Assembly: GCF_018070345.1 (NCBI RefSeq)
Contig: NZ_JAGPXX010000006.1
Location: forward strand, 1-64,000
DNA length: 64,000 bases
Direction: 5' to 3'
From: Streptomyces sp. F63
Lineage (GTDB): Bacteria; Actinomycetota; Actinomycetes; Streptomycetales; Streptomycetaceae
Shown here: positions 33,671-47,300 of the stretch, piece after piece
Numbering within the stretch: the first letter of the stretch is position 1
Layout: every line of letters begins with the position of its first letter
The notes under the pieces: model-generated
What the model was told of the DNA's origin: nothing
What the model saw: the letters and a program-made list of their open reading frames with translations, nothing else
The model's database searches: none
Program-made: the position numbers and the translations under genes

Positions 33671-34512
33671 CCCATTCTCGTCAAGAAACTCTTCTCGACT
33701 CGCATGTCAATACTTACAATTGCTCCAATATTCCATCTATACGAAATCTATCGACGGGCCGGACCCCGCTCCGGAGTTCATTCGCTGGTTACATTTGCGG
33801 GCCGTGCAGAGGCCCTGGGAGGGGCTGCGGGGTGCCCGGCTGCCGTGTGCCGGAGGCCGCCGGGGCAAGGTCCGGGGCTCCGTGCCGGATCCGTCGCCCG
33901 GCAGTGTACGTGCCAATTATTTATTGCAGGTGGTCTGGAGAATCCTCTCGCGGGTCAATGGGTGGCGATGATTCGTGCACGGCCGGTCGGTTGTTACCCG
34001 GATTCGGGCATAGTGTGCGAATTGCGCCATTCGGCTCTTTTCTGGGGTGAATTCATCCCTCACTATTCGGTCACTCGGGGGTCCGGGCGCAGGGTGGGCG
34101 GGCGGTCGGCCGTAATCCAATCCTTCTTGACTCCCGTACGGGGCGTGCCTACAGTCGCTGCTGCGGCGATGAATCGACCGCGGAGCCGGGTGAATTCGGC
34201 TCACAGGAACGGGGGGCGGGGGCCTGTGTTTCTTTTGCGTGTGCGGCGATATTTCGCGTTGTCCTGGACTTCGGGCGCAAAGCGCCTGCTCATGGTGCAG
34301 ATCCGGTACGTGCTGTGCCGTGCTGCCGCGCCGGCGTTCGATCCCGGCTGCTCGCCCCCGCTCTCCGGGCCCGTACCCAATCCCGCGGCCAACGCCCGCG
34401 TATAGAATTCACCGATCTGTTGGGCTTGTTCTTCTGCGCACCAGCGACCAGCCTTCCCGCCGTCGCGTGCCATATGTCCCCCGATGTGACATCAAGAAGG
34501 AGTTCAAAAGTG
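33671..34512. promoter_or_regulatory. Long, relatively AT-rich divergent regulatory region
   Basis: About 840 bases between the sbnA-like gene (leftward) and the SARP gene (rightward). The sequence is clearly less GC-rich than the surrounding genes, especially 33670-33760, 33910-34080 and 34220-34260, and no frame has a recognisable domain. It probably holds promoters for both directions and binding sites for the SARP or other regulators. I could not identify a specific operator. Confidence 0.5.
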
Positions 34513-35358
34513 ATGGAATTCCGGATCCTCGGCCCGGTCGGCGCATGGGTGAAAGGTAGGGAGATTCCGCTGAGTGGAACCAAGCAGCGCACCATGCTTG
34601 CGGCCTTATTGTTAGCCGGCGAGCGCGTGCTACCTGATTACCGACTGGGCGAGGCTCTCTGGGGGAAGCAGCCACCGGGCACCTACCAGGCGCAGATATA
34701 CACGTACGCCTCGCGCCTTCGGCAGCATTTGGAGAGCCATGCCGAGATCGTACGCAAAGGGTCGGGTTATGTGCTGCGGATCGCCACAGGGCGCTTCGAC
34801 TACGGCGACTTCACGGCGTTGTCCCGCTCCGGCCGGTCCGCGCTGCGGGAGGGCAGGTACCTACGGGCCGCGGAGTCGCTGCGCGCCGCCCTCGGCCTCT
34901 GGCGGGGCCCGACCCTCACCGATGTGACCGAACATCTCGGGGACACCGAGAGGCCGAGCATCGAGGAGGCCTACATGGAGACGCTGGAGAGCCGCATCTC
35001 CGCGAACCTGGCGCTCGGCCAGCACGCTCAGCTCACCTCGGAGCTGGTCGGCCTGGTGCACGCCCATCCGCTCCGTGAGCGGTTGCGGGCCCAGCTCATG
35101 CTGGCGCTCTACGCCAGTGACCGGCAGGCGGACGCCTTCACCGTCTTCCACGAGGGCCGGCAGCTGCTCGACGAGGAGCTCGGGGTGGACCCGGGCTCGG
35201 CCCTCCGCCGGACCTATCAGGCGATCCTCACCGGCAAGGTCGACGAAATGGAGCGGGAGGTGCTGACCGGACTGCCGGAGCGCGACTCGATCGGCGACCT
35301 CCTTCTGCCGCGCCCCGAGTCCTTTTTCCTCGCGGTGAACGGGGTCGGTCACCCGTAG
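34513..35358 (+). CDS. SARP-family pathway-specific activator with two TTA codons
   Basis: A 281-residue SARP, single-domain type. Residues 1-95 are the OmpR-like winged helix (MEFRILGPVGAWVKGREIPL, then ALWG and TYASRLRQHL). Residues ~105-250 are the BTAD domain, ending in ELGVDPGSALRRTYQ. AAGGAG precedes the start; GTG 34510 is an alternative. Two TTA leucine codons (34606 and 34612) fall in one short stretch, so translation should depend on the bldA tRNA. It is the likely activator of the adjacent biosynthetic genes. Its stop overlaps the end of the convergent sbnB gene by ten bases. Confidence 0.9.
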   Translation: MEFRILGPVGAWVKGREIPLSGTKQRTMLAALLLAGERVLPDYRLGEALWGKQPPGTYQAQIYTYASRLRQHLESHAEIVRKGSGYVLRIATGRFDYGDFTALSRSGRSALREGRYLRAAESLRAALGLWRGPTLTDVTEHLGDTERPSIEEAYMETLESRISANLALGQHAQLTSELVGLVHAHPLRERLRAQLMLALYASDRQADAFTVFHEGRQLLDEELGVDPGSALRRTYQAILTGKVDEMEREVLTGLPERDSIGDLLLPRPESFFLAVNGVGHP

Positions 35359-36389
35359 CGCTTCAACTCGCTGAAGAAACCGGGGACCTCGTGCAGGGAG
35401 CGGCTCCCGGACACCTGGCGGTAGACGTAATCGGCGACAGCCAGGTCCAGGACTCCGAGGCCGAAGGGGGAGAAGATGACCGGCCGGTCCGGCGGGCAGG
35501 CCACCCGCCCGGTCAGCAGGTCGAACAGGGTGCCGGCCACGAACGCGCGGTCGCCGGTCCGCTGCTCGGTCAGGTGCAGTGAGGTGCCGGCCTTCATGCA
35601 GTGCTCGGTGTCGTCGGTGACATTGTGCGAAGCCAGCACGATTTCTGGTGACAGGTCGCGCAATGAGATGTGCAGAACCAGGGGATGGTGGCTGAACCAC
35701 TCCGGGTCGGTCACATGCGGCTGCGCCGCGGTGGTGGCGAACACGAGCAAGTCGGAGGACCTGACCAGATCCTCCCCCGTCTCATGGACCGTGATCTCTC
35801 CGCTCTCGGTCCGTTCGAGGTACCCGCGGAAATCCTGGGCATGCCGGACGGAGCGGTCGTAAATGCCCAGCCGGTCAAAGGTGAAGCCGTTTCCGGCAAG
35901 GTAGGAGTGAATGAAACGGGCGATGAGCCCGGTGCCGAAGAACCCCACCCGGGTCGGACGTGCGCCCCGTTGCCCGCTCAGCTCGGCGGCTGCCAGTGCG
36001 GCGGATGCCGCAGTTCGCGCCGCGCTGATGATGGAGCCCTCGAGGCAGGCGAATGGATAGCCCGTACGGGCGTCATTGAGGATCAGGGCCGCGGAAGCGC
36101 GCGGGATTCCGGCGTCCACGTTCTCCGGGAAACTCGAGATCCACTTGATCCCGTGCACACCCCCTTCGCCCCGCAGGGACGCGGGCAGCGCGATGATCCG
36201 CGACGACGGACGGTCCGGAAAAGTAAGGAAATAGGAATCTGGATTCACTGTCCGCCCGGTACCGTGCAAGCGGTAGGCGGCCTCCACGATCCGTGTGACG
36301 TCATCCTCCTTTCCCTTGAGCACCTCGTGGACCTGAGTGCCGGGGATCACGCTGAAGGAAGGCGCGGGAGAAAGGGCGGACTGGTTCAT
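35349..36389 (-). CDS. sbnB: SbnB-like NAD-dependent 2,3-diaminopropionate synthase
   Basis: A 346-residue protein of the ornithine cyclodeaminase/mu-crystallin family. ATG 36389 follows AAAGG. It has an N-terminal substrate domain (GIKWISSFPENVDAGIPRAS), a Rossmann segment GFFGTGLIARFIHSYL at ~160-175 and a C-terminal SPFGLGVLDLAVA. In the Sbn pathway it oxidatively hydrolyses the SbnA product to L-2,3-diaminopropionate and 2-oxoglutarate. With the sbnA homologue it supplies a diaminopropionate building block for the NRPSs. Confidence 0.88.
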   Translation of the reverse strand: MNQSALSPAPSFSVIPGTQVHEVLKGKEDDVTRIVEAAYRLHGTGRTVNPDSYFLTFPDRPSSRIIALPASLRGEGGVHGIKWISSFPENVDAGIPRASAALILNDARTGYPFACLEGSIISAARTAASAALAAAELSGQRGARPTRVGFFGTGLIARFIHSYLAGNGFTFDRLGIYDRSVRHAQDFRGYLERTESGEITVHETGEDLVRSSDLLVFATTAAQPHVTDPEWFSHHPLVLHISLRDLSPEIVLASHNVTDDTEHCMKAGTSLHLTEQRTGDRAFVAGTLFDLLTGRVACPPDRPVIFSPFGLGVLDLAVADYVYRQVSGSRSLHEVPGFFSELKRYG

Positions 36390-36423
36390 GGCTGCCTTTC
36401 GGGCGGGTTCGGCTGATGCTCGG

Positions 36424-37483
36424 CTATGTCTGTTCCGCGGGCCTGAGGTCCACCTTGGGGAGGGTGGACCGGAGCTCGGCTTTCCGTCGTTCCTCATCGG
36501 CGGTCGATTCGGTGCGGCGCACGGCCCGGCGCAGGATCGGGAGTCCCATCAACGAGGTCACCACCGCGATCAGCACGAGGACCGTGTACATCGCTGTGCT
36601 CAGCACCGCCAGGCGGAGACCGGCCATCGCCACGATCACCTCGACGACACCGCGGGCGTTCATGCCCGCACCGAGGGCGATCGCCTCCCAGCGGCCCAGA
36701 CCGCTGAGCCAGGCTCCGATGAAGGCCCCCACGACCTTGCCGGCGACTGCGACGAGCAGCAGGACCAGCGCGGTGACGAGTACGGCCGGATCGGCCAGCG
36801 CGGTGAGATCCATCCTCAGGCCGGCTGTCGCGGAGAACACCGGCGCCAGCACCGCCACGACGAAGGTGCGCAGTGGCGCCAGCCGGGTCAGGACGCGCTC
36901 GCCCGCCCCGCGGATCAGGACTCCGGCGACCAGCGCACCGAGGACCGTCTCGAAGCCGAACGCGTGGGTCGTCGCGCTGAACGCGACCAGGAACGTCACG
37001 GCCACGCCGAGGGGCACCCCCGGCTCGGCCGGCCTGACGGTCGCCCGCATGGCACGGTGCACCAGCGGGCGGCCGATCAGCGCCGCGCCCGCGAGGAAGA
37101 GGACGAAGAGGAGGGGACCGGCCGGCCGGGACATGGTCCCGGCCTGCAGTCCGCTCGTGGCCATCGCGGTGACGACGGAGAGGCCGAACCAGCCCAGCAT
37201 GTCGTCGACCGGTCCCGAGATGAGGACGAGCTGACCCACGGTGCGGTGCGGCAGGCCGAGGTCCATCAGCGTCTTGGCGATGACGGGGATGGCGCTCACG
37301 CACATCGCGATGCCGAGGAAGGACGCGAAGACCGTCCGGTCGGAGCCCTCCACGAGCAGCGAGGCGGGCAGCGGACATCCCGCGGCGATGCAGAGTCGCG
37401 ACCAGCAGCAGCGCGACCTGGGCCAGGAACACGGCGAGTGGATGCCCGCCCAGCGGGGGCACCGGCCCCGACGCGATCACCAC
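36424..37483 (-). pseudogene. Cation:proton antiporter (CPA2 family), internally deleted
   Basis: A frame of ~309 residues (from 37353) has the middle and C-terminal helices of a monovalent cation/H+ antiporter, including GIAMCVSAIPVIAK and PVDDMLGWF. Upstream, in a different frame, a GTG start (37483, behind GGGGAGGAG) leads to VPPLGGHPLAVFLAQVALLLV, the normal first helix. The two parts join near 37360-37400 with ~100 residues and the frame missing. Similar antiporters occur in peptide-antibiotic clusters, so it was probably once part of the cluster. Confidence 0.7.
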
Positions 37484-37499
37484 GGATCTCCTCCCCGGA

Positions 37500-38444
37500 T
37501 CAGCCGGACATCGCGACCAGGACCCGGCGCGGGCCGGTGAACGACCGACGGCCGTGCCCCACCAGGACGTTGTCGATGAGCAGCACGTCACCGGCCTGCC
37601 AGTCGACGTCGACCGCGGTCTCCAGACCGCGGTCGCGCACCTGCCTGACGTACTCCGCCGGGATGGGTGAGCCGTCGGCGAAGGAGACCGACTGGGGCAG
37701 GTCCTTCTCCGGCATGATCCGGTGGAGTGCGGCCGCCGTCTCGTCGCCGAGTCCGGCGGCGTGCCACTGGTCGGCCTGGTTGAACCAGACCTCGGCACCG
37801 GTCACCGGATGCTTCACCGTGGACTGCCGTACCTGGCTGATCCGCAGCCCGCCGTCGCGGGTCCACTCATGGCTCGCGCCGGTGCTGGTCAGGAACGCCT
37901 CGACCTCGGTGCGCGAAGCGGTCTCGAAGGTTTCCTGCCAGCTCTTGCCGAAGCCCCTGCCGCCGTGCAGGTGCTGCGAATAGCACACCCCACCGGCGAA
38001 GCGCTCGCGCACCTCGGGATCGAGAGCCTCCAGCCAGCGCACCCCGTCCACCACCGGAGTGGCGCCGCCCGTCTCGGCGGCCCGCTCGCAGAAGAAGAGC
38101 AGCCGGGCCGGCCACCGGTGGGCGTAGCTCAACTCGTTGTGCATCGAGATGGTGTATTCCGGCGGGTACTCCGTCGACGTGTAGATGTTCTGCCCGACCT
38201 TGGTGCGGGGCGAGTTGCCGTTGACGTAGGCCAGCCGGTTCGGCAGCAGCAGGTCCATCACGGTCTCCAGTTCGGCCCCGGTGACCCGGAACCCGCGGAA
38301 GACCAGTGCTTTCTCCCGGATCAGCAGGGCTTCCACATCGTCGAGGCCACGCAGATGACCGATCAGGCCGCCCGGGGCGGCTTCGGCCCCGATGTCGGCC
38401 GGAGTGACGACAAGCGGCGCCCAGGCACTGTAACCGTCCGTCAT
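37500..38444 (-). CDS. SyrP/TauD-like Fe(II)/2-oxoglutarate oxygenase
   Basis: A 314-residue enzyme starting at ATG 38444 behind GAGGAGAAG. The HxD/E iron motif is MHNELSY (His102, Glu104), and the distal His is in VGHGRRSF at ~297, followed by the 2-oxoglutarate Arg in GPRRVL. It resembles SyrP-type enzymes that hydroxylate carrier-bound amino acids, for example aspartate at the beta carbon, in NRPS pathways. The target here cannot be read from sequence. It is divergent from NRPS1 across a 212-base promoter region. Confidence 0.85.
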   Translation of the reverse strand: MTDGYSAWAPLVVTPADIGAEAAPGGLIGHLRGLDDVEALLIREKALVFRGFRVTGAELETVMDLLLPNRLAYVNGNSPRTKVGQNIYTSTEYPPEYTISMHNELSYAHRWPARLLFFCERAAETGGATPVVDGVRWLEALDPEVRERFAGGVCYSQHLHGGRGFGKSWQETFETASRTEVEAFLTSTGASHEWTRDGGLRISQVRQSTVKHPVTGAEVWFNQADQWHAAGLGDETAAALHRIMPEKDLPQSVSFADGSPIPAEYVRQVRDRGLETAVDVDWQAGDVLLIDNVLVGHGRRSFTGPRRVLVAMSG

Positions 38445-38656
38445 GGCTTCTCCTCGCGGCAGGACCGTGGTCGGTCCGACCCTGGAGAGCACTTCTATAT
38501 TTCTTCGCTACCCGGCCTATCGTCCTTTTCCCGGTGCTCCGGCCGCTCCGGACCCGGAGTGTGTATAGGCGGTCTATAGCCGTGATACCCAGGGTGGTTC
38601 GCACCGTGCAGTCCCGTGCGCGGGATTCCCTGGAAACGCGAGCGACGGAGTCGAGA
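38445..38656. promoter_or_regulatory. Divergent promoter region between oxygenase and NRPS1
   Basis: 212 bases between two divergent starts. It contains AT-richer patches (TATATTTCTTCG at 38495 and TATAGGCGGTCTATAG near 38563-38578) that could be -10 elements for the two directions. The second patch is an imperfect inverted repeat (CTATA/TATAG) and could bind a regulator. Assigned by position. Confidence 0.45.
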
Positions 38657-43219
<4,563 letters not shown>

Positions 43220-43308
43220 CCGGCACGGACCGGCTGACCGGCTGCCGGCACGAGACCCCGCACCATCCCCACCCCATCCCCACCCCATCCCGAGGAGGCG
43301 AGGCGGCC

Positions 43309-44370
43309 TTGCGTACGCCCGACGTGTTCATCAAAGGGCTCGGCACCTTCGTGCCCGACCCGGTCGCCATAGCGGAGGCCGTCGAGCAGGGGCACTACCC
43401 GGCCGTCGAGGCCGAACTGCACGACCTGTCCGGTGCGGCGGTGGCCGGCGAGATCCCCGCGCCCGAAATGGCCCTGCGGGCTGCGCAGCAGGCGTACAAA
43501 CGCTGCGGTCACCGGCCCGAGGACACCGCCGTCCTGCTCTACGCCGACTCCTGGCACCAGGGGCCCGACGGCTGGCAGCCCCAGTACTACCTGCAACGGC
43601 ACTTGGTCGGCGGCGACGTGCTCTCGGTCGAGGTGCGGCAGGGCTGCAACGGCATGTTCGCCGCGCTGCAACTGGCCGCCGCCCATGTGCGGGGCCGGGC
43701 CGCGGCGGCTGACGGCGAAGCGGCGACAACCGCGCTGCTGGTGGCGTCCGACAACTTCGGCACCCCGATGATGGACCGCTGGACCATGGGGCCGGGCTAT
43801 GTGGCCGGCGACGCCGCCAGCGCCGTCCTCCTCACCACCGAACCGTCATTCGCCGAGTTGCTCGCGGTGGGTTCGGTCGCCGTGTCCGAGGCCGAGCAGA
43901 TGCACCGGGGGGCCGAACCGCTCTTCCCGCCCGGTCCGACCGTCGGCCGCTCCCTCGACTTCCGGGCCCGCAACGCCGAGTTCAAACAGGCCGCGCTCGA
44001 CGGGGGAACCGGCACCGGAGCACTGGTCAAGGTCCACGGGATGACGCTGGCACTGGTCGAGCGGACGCTGTCCGAAGCGGGCATCGGAATGTCCGACGTC
44101 ACCCGGGTCGCCTACATGAACTACTCCCGGGAGATCGTCGAGCAGCGGTGCATGGCCGCCCTCGGCCTGCCCATGGAGAAGTCCACCTGGGAGTTCGGCC
44201 GGACGGTCGGACACCTTGGTGCGAGCGATCAGATCGTGTCCCTCGACCACCTGTTGCTCACCGGTGGACTGAAGCCGGGTGACCACCTGCTGATGCTCGG
44301 CGTCGGGCCGGGCGTCACCCTGTCGAGCGCGGTGGTGCGGATCCGCGACTCGGCCCCGTGGTGCAGCTGA
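43309..44370 (+). CDS. KASIII-like acyltransferase (CerJ/ChlB3 type)
   Basis: 353 residues from TTG 43309 behind GAGGAGG. It has a thiolase fold with nucleophile Cys113 in QGCNGMF. The HQAN motif of true KASIII is replaced by MNYSREI near 270, and the GNTSA Asn position reads GHLGASD (His302). Loss of the decarboxylating His with a His at the Asn position is the pattern of CerJ/ChlB3/DpsC-type enzymes, which transfer acyl or aryl groups instead of condensing. Next to a 6-methylsalicylate-type PKS, it probably moves the aryl product to an NRPS carrier or other acceptor. Confidence 0.82.
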   Translation: MRTPDVFIKGLGTFVPDPVAIAEAVEQGHYPAVEAELHDLSGAAVAGEIPAPEMALRAAQQAYKRCGHRPEDTAVLLYADSWHQGPDGWQPQYYLQRHLVGGDVLSVEVRQGCNGMFAALQLAAAHVRGRAAAADGEAATTALLVASDNFGTPMMDRWTMGPGYVAGDAASAVLLTTEPSFAELLAVGSVAVSEAEQMHRGAEPLFPPGPTVGRSLDFRARNAEFKQAALDGGTGTGALVKVHGMTLALVERTLSEAGIGMSDVTRVAYMNYSREIVEQRCMAALGLPMEKSTWEFGRTVGHLGASDQIVSLDHLLLTGGLKPGDHLLMLGVGPGVTLSSAVVRIRDSAPWCS

Positions 44371-44393
44371 CCAAGGCTAAGGAGATCGAAGTC

Positions 44394-47300
44394 GTGTCCA
44401 ATCGAGACAAACCCGCAGCCGAATCCGGGGCGGAGACCAGCACCTCACCCGGGAGCCCGCCGGAGCCGATCGCCGTGATCGGGACCGGCTGCCGCCTGGC
44501 GGGCGACGCCGACTCTCCCGGAGAGTTCTGGGACATGCTCCTGTCGGCACGTCACGGAATCGGCGACATGCCGCAGGACCGCTGGGGCATCTACCGGGAT
44601 CTGGGGCCGGAGCACAGCTCCGCGGTCCGCCGCGCGGACGTACCGGGCGGCTACATCAAGAACATCGAGGGCTTCGACTCCGCCTTCTTCGGCCTCACAC
44701 CCCGCGAGGCGGAGCTGATGGACCCGCAGCAGCGACTGCTCCTGGAGGTGGTGTGGGAGGCGCTCGAGGACGCGGGCATCCCACCGGACGGCCTCGCCGG
44801 CGGCGACACCGGCGTGTTCGTCGGCATCGGCTCGGACGACTACGGGCGGCGACTGCTGGAGGACCTGCCGAGGATCGAGGCCTGGACCGGCATCGGCAGC
44901 GCGATGTGCGCGGCCGCGAACCGGATCTCGTACGCCCTCGATCTGCACGGTCCCAGCGTCGCCGTCGACACGGCGTGCTCGGCGTCGCTGGTCGCCACCC
45001 ACCTGGCCTGCCAGAGCCTGCGGGCCCGGGAGAGCGGGATCGCCCTCGTCGGCGGCGTCAACCTGATCATCTCGCCCGGCCTCTCCGTGACCCTGGAGTC
45101 CGCGGGCGCGACCGCCCCCGACGGACGCTGCAAGCCCTTCGACGCCTCGGCCAACGGCTATGGGCGGGGCGAGGGCGGCGCGGTCCTCGTCCTCAAACGG
45201 CTCGCCGACGCGCAGCGCGACGGTGACCGGGTACTCGCCGTCATCCGGGGCAGCCACGTCAGCCAGGACGGCCGGACGAACGGCATCATGGCCCCCAGCG
45301 GAGCGGCCCAGCAGCGGCTGCTGGAGGAAACCCTGCGCCGCACGGGCGTCAGCGCGGCATCGGTCGACTACATCGAGGCCCACGGCACCGGAACCCGGCT
45401 CGGCGACCCTCTCGAAGCGGGCGCTCTCGGCGCCGTGTACGGCAGGGGACGGCCCGCCGGTGAACCGGTCCTGATCGGCTCGGTCAAGCCGAACGTGGGC
45501 CACCTGGAGGCGGGAGCGGGCGTCGCCAGTCTGCTCAAGGCCACGCTCGCCCTCGCACACGGGGAGATCCCGCCGACCCTCAACCACACCCGGGGCAACC
45601 CGGCCGTCGACTGGGAGTCGGGCGGGCTGCGGGTCGTCACCGAGCGAACCCCGTGGCCCGACCGGGGCCGGCCACGCCGTGCCGGTGTCTCCGGCTTCGG
45701 ATACGGCGGCACGATCGCCCACGTCATCCTGGAGCAGGCGCCCGAGCCCGCCGCCCCCTCCGCGGCGCCGCCGAAGGAGGCGGGCCCACGGCTGTTCCCG
45801 CTGTCCGGGAAATCGCAGGCCGCCCTGCGCGAGTACGCCGCCGAGTTCGCCCGATGGCTGACCGCGGAGGGCCGGGGCGTGTCCCTGGACTCCCTCGGAC
45901 ACACCCTGGCGCTGCGCCGCTCGCACCTGGACACCCGGGCCGCGATCGTCGCGCGGGACCGGGAGGAACTGGTGGCCGGACTGCGGACGGTCGCCGACGG
46001 CGACGAGTCGCGCACGGTGGTCGTCGGCACTGCCCCGGCAGCGCCGGGCAGGAGCCTGGTGTGGGTGTTCTCGGGCCACGGCTCGCAGTGGGCCGGCATG
46101 GGACGCGGACTGCTCACGTCGGAACCCGCGTTCGCGGCGGTCATCGACGAACTGGAACCGGTCTTCCGGGAGGAGATCGGCTTCTCCCCCCGGCAGGTCC
46201 TGCTGGACGGCGACTTCGGCACCGTCGACCGCATCCAGACCATGATCTTCGCGGTGCAGCTGGGCCTCGCGGAGGTCTGGCGGGCCCGCGGAGTCGAGCC
46301 GGACGCCGTGATCGGCCACTCCGTCGGAGAGATAGCCGCGGCCGTGACCTGCGGCCTGCTCTCCCGCGCCGATGGCGCCCGGCTGATCTGCCGCCGGTCG
46401 AAGCTGCTGCGCAGGGTGGCCGGTCAGGGCGCGATGGCGATGGCCTCGGTCTCCGTCGAGGAGGCCGTGGAACGGCTCGCGGGTCGCAGCGACGTGGTGG
46501 CCGCCATCGCGGCGTCCCCGCACTCCACGGTGGTCTCGGGCGACATCGCCGGCGTCGAGGAGCTCGTCCGGACGTGGCAGGCCGAGGGGATCCAGACGCG
46601 CCGGGTGGCGTCCGACGTCGCCTTCCACAGCCCGCAGATGGACCCGCTGCTGGACGAACTCGCCGCGGCCGCGGCGGACCTGCGCCCCGGTGAGCCACGG
46701 ATTCCGATGTACTCGACCGCGCGTCCCGACCCGCGCACCCTTCCCTCCGCCGACGGCGCCTACTGGGCCGCCAACCTGCGCAACACCGTCCGGCTGGCGG
46801 CGGCGACCCGGGCCGCGGCGGAGGACGGCCACCGGGCGTTCCTGGAGATCTCGGCGCACCCCGTGGTCGCCCACTCGATCGGCGAGACGCTGGCCGAGGA
46901 AGGCATCGAGGACGCCTTCGTCGGCTCCTCCCTGCGGCGCGACCGGCCCGAACCGGAGACCCTGCTCTCCGCCCTGGCCGCCGCCCACGCCCACGGCGTC
47001 GGGCTCGACTGGTCACGCCTCCAGCCGGCCGGTGATCCGGTCGCCCTGCCGAGGGTTGCCTGGCAGCGGCGGCCGCACTGGCGGGAGACGTCCTTCCCCG
47101 GCGCCGGCCGGGGCGGGGGACACGATGTGGACGCGCACCAGTTGCTCGGGCAGCCCGTGGCCGTCTCCGGCCGCTCCCTGCGCCTGTGGCGCACCTTCCT
47201 GGAGCACGCGAACCGGCCCTATCCGGGCAGCCACACGATCAACGGGACCGAGATCGTCCCGGCCGCCGTGCTGCTCACCACATTCCTGGCCGCGGCGGCC

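Noticed and set aside
43250..43285. Tandem CCCCACCCCAT repeats between NRPS1 and the KASIII gene, considered as a regulatory repeat
   Set aside because: Three short units of low-complexity sequence directly before the ribosome site. Too short and simple to support a function.
44445..46994. Minus-strand frame of 849 codons opposite the PKS gene
   Set aside because: Shadow frame without motifs; the plus strand carries KS, AT, KR and ACP signatures.
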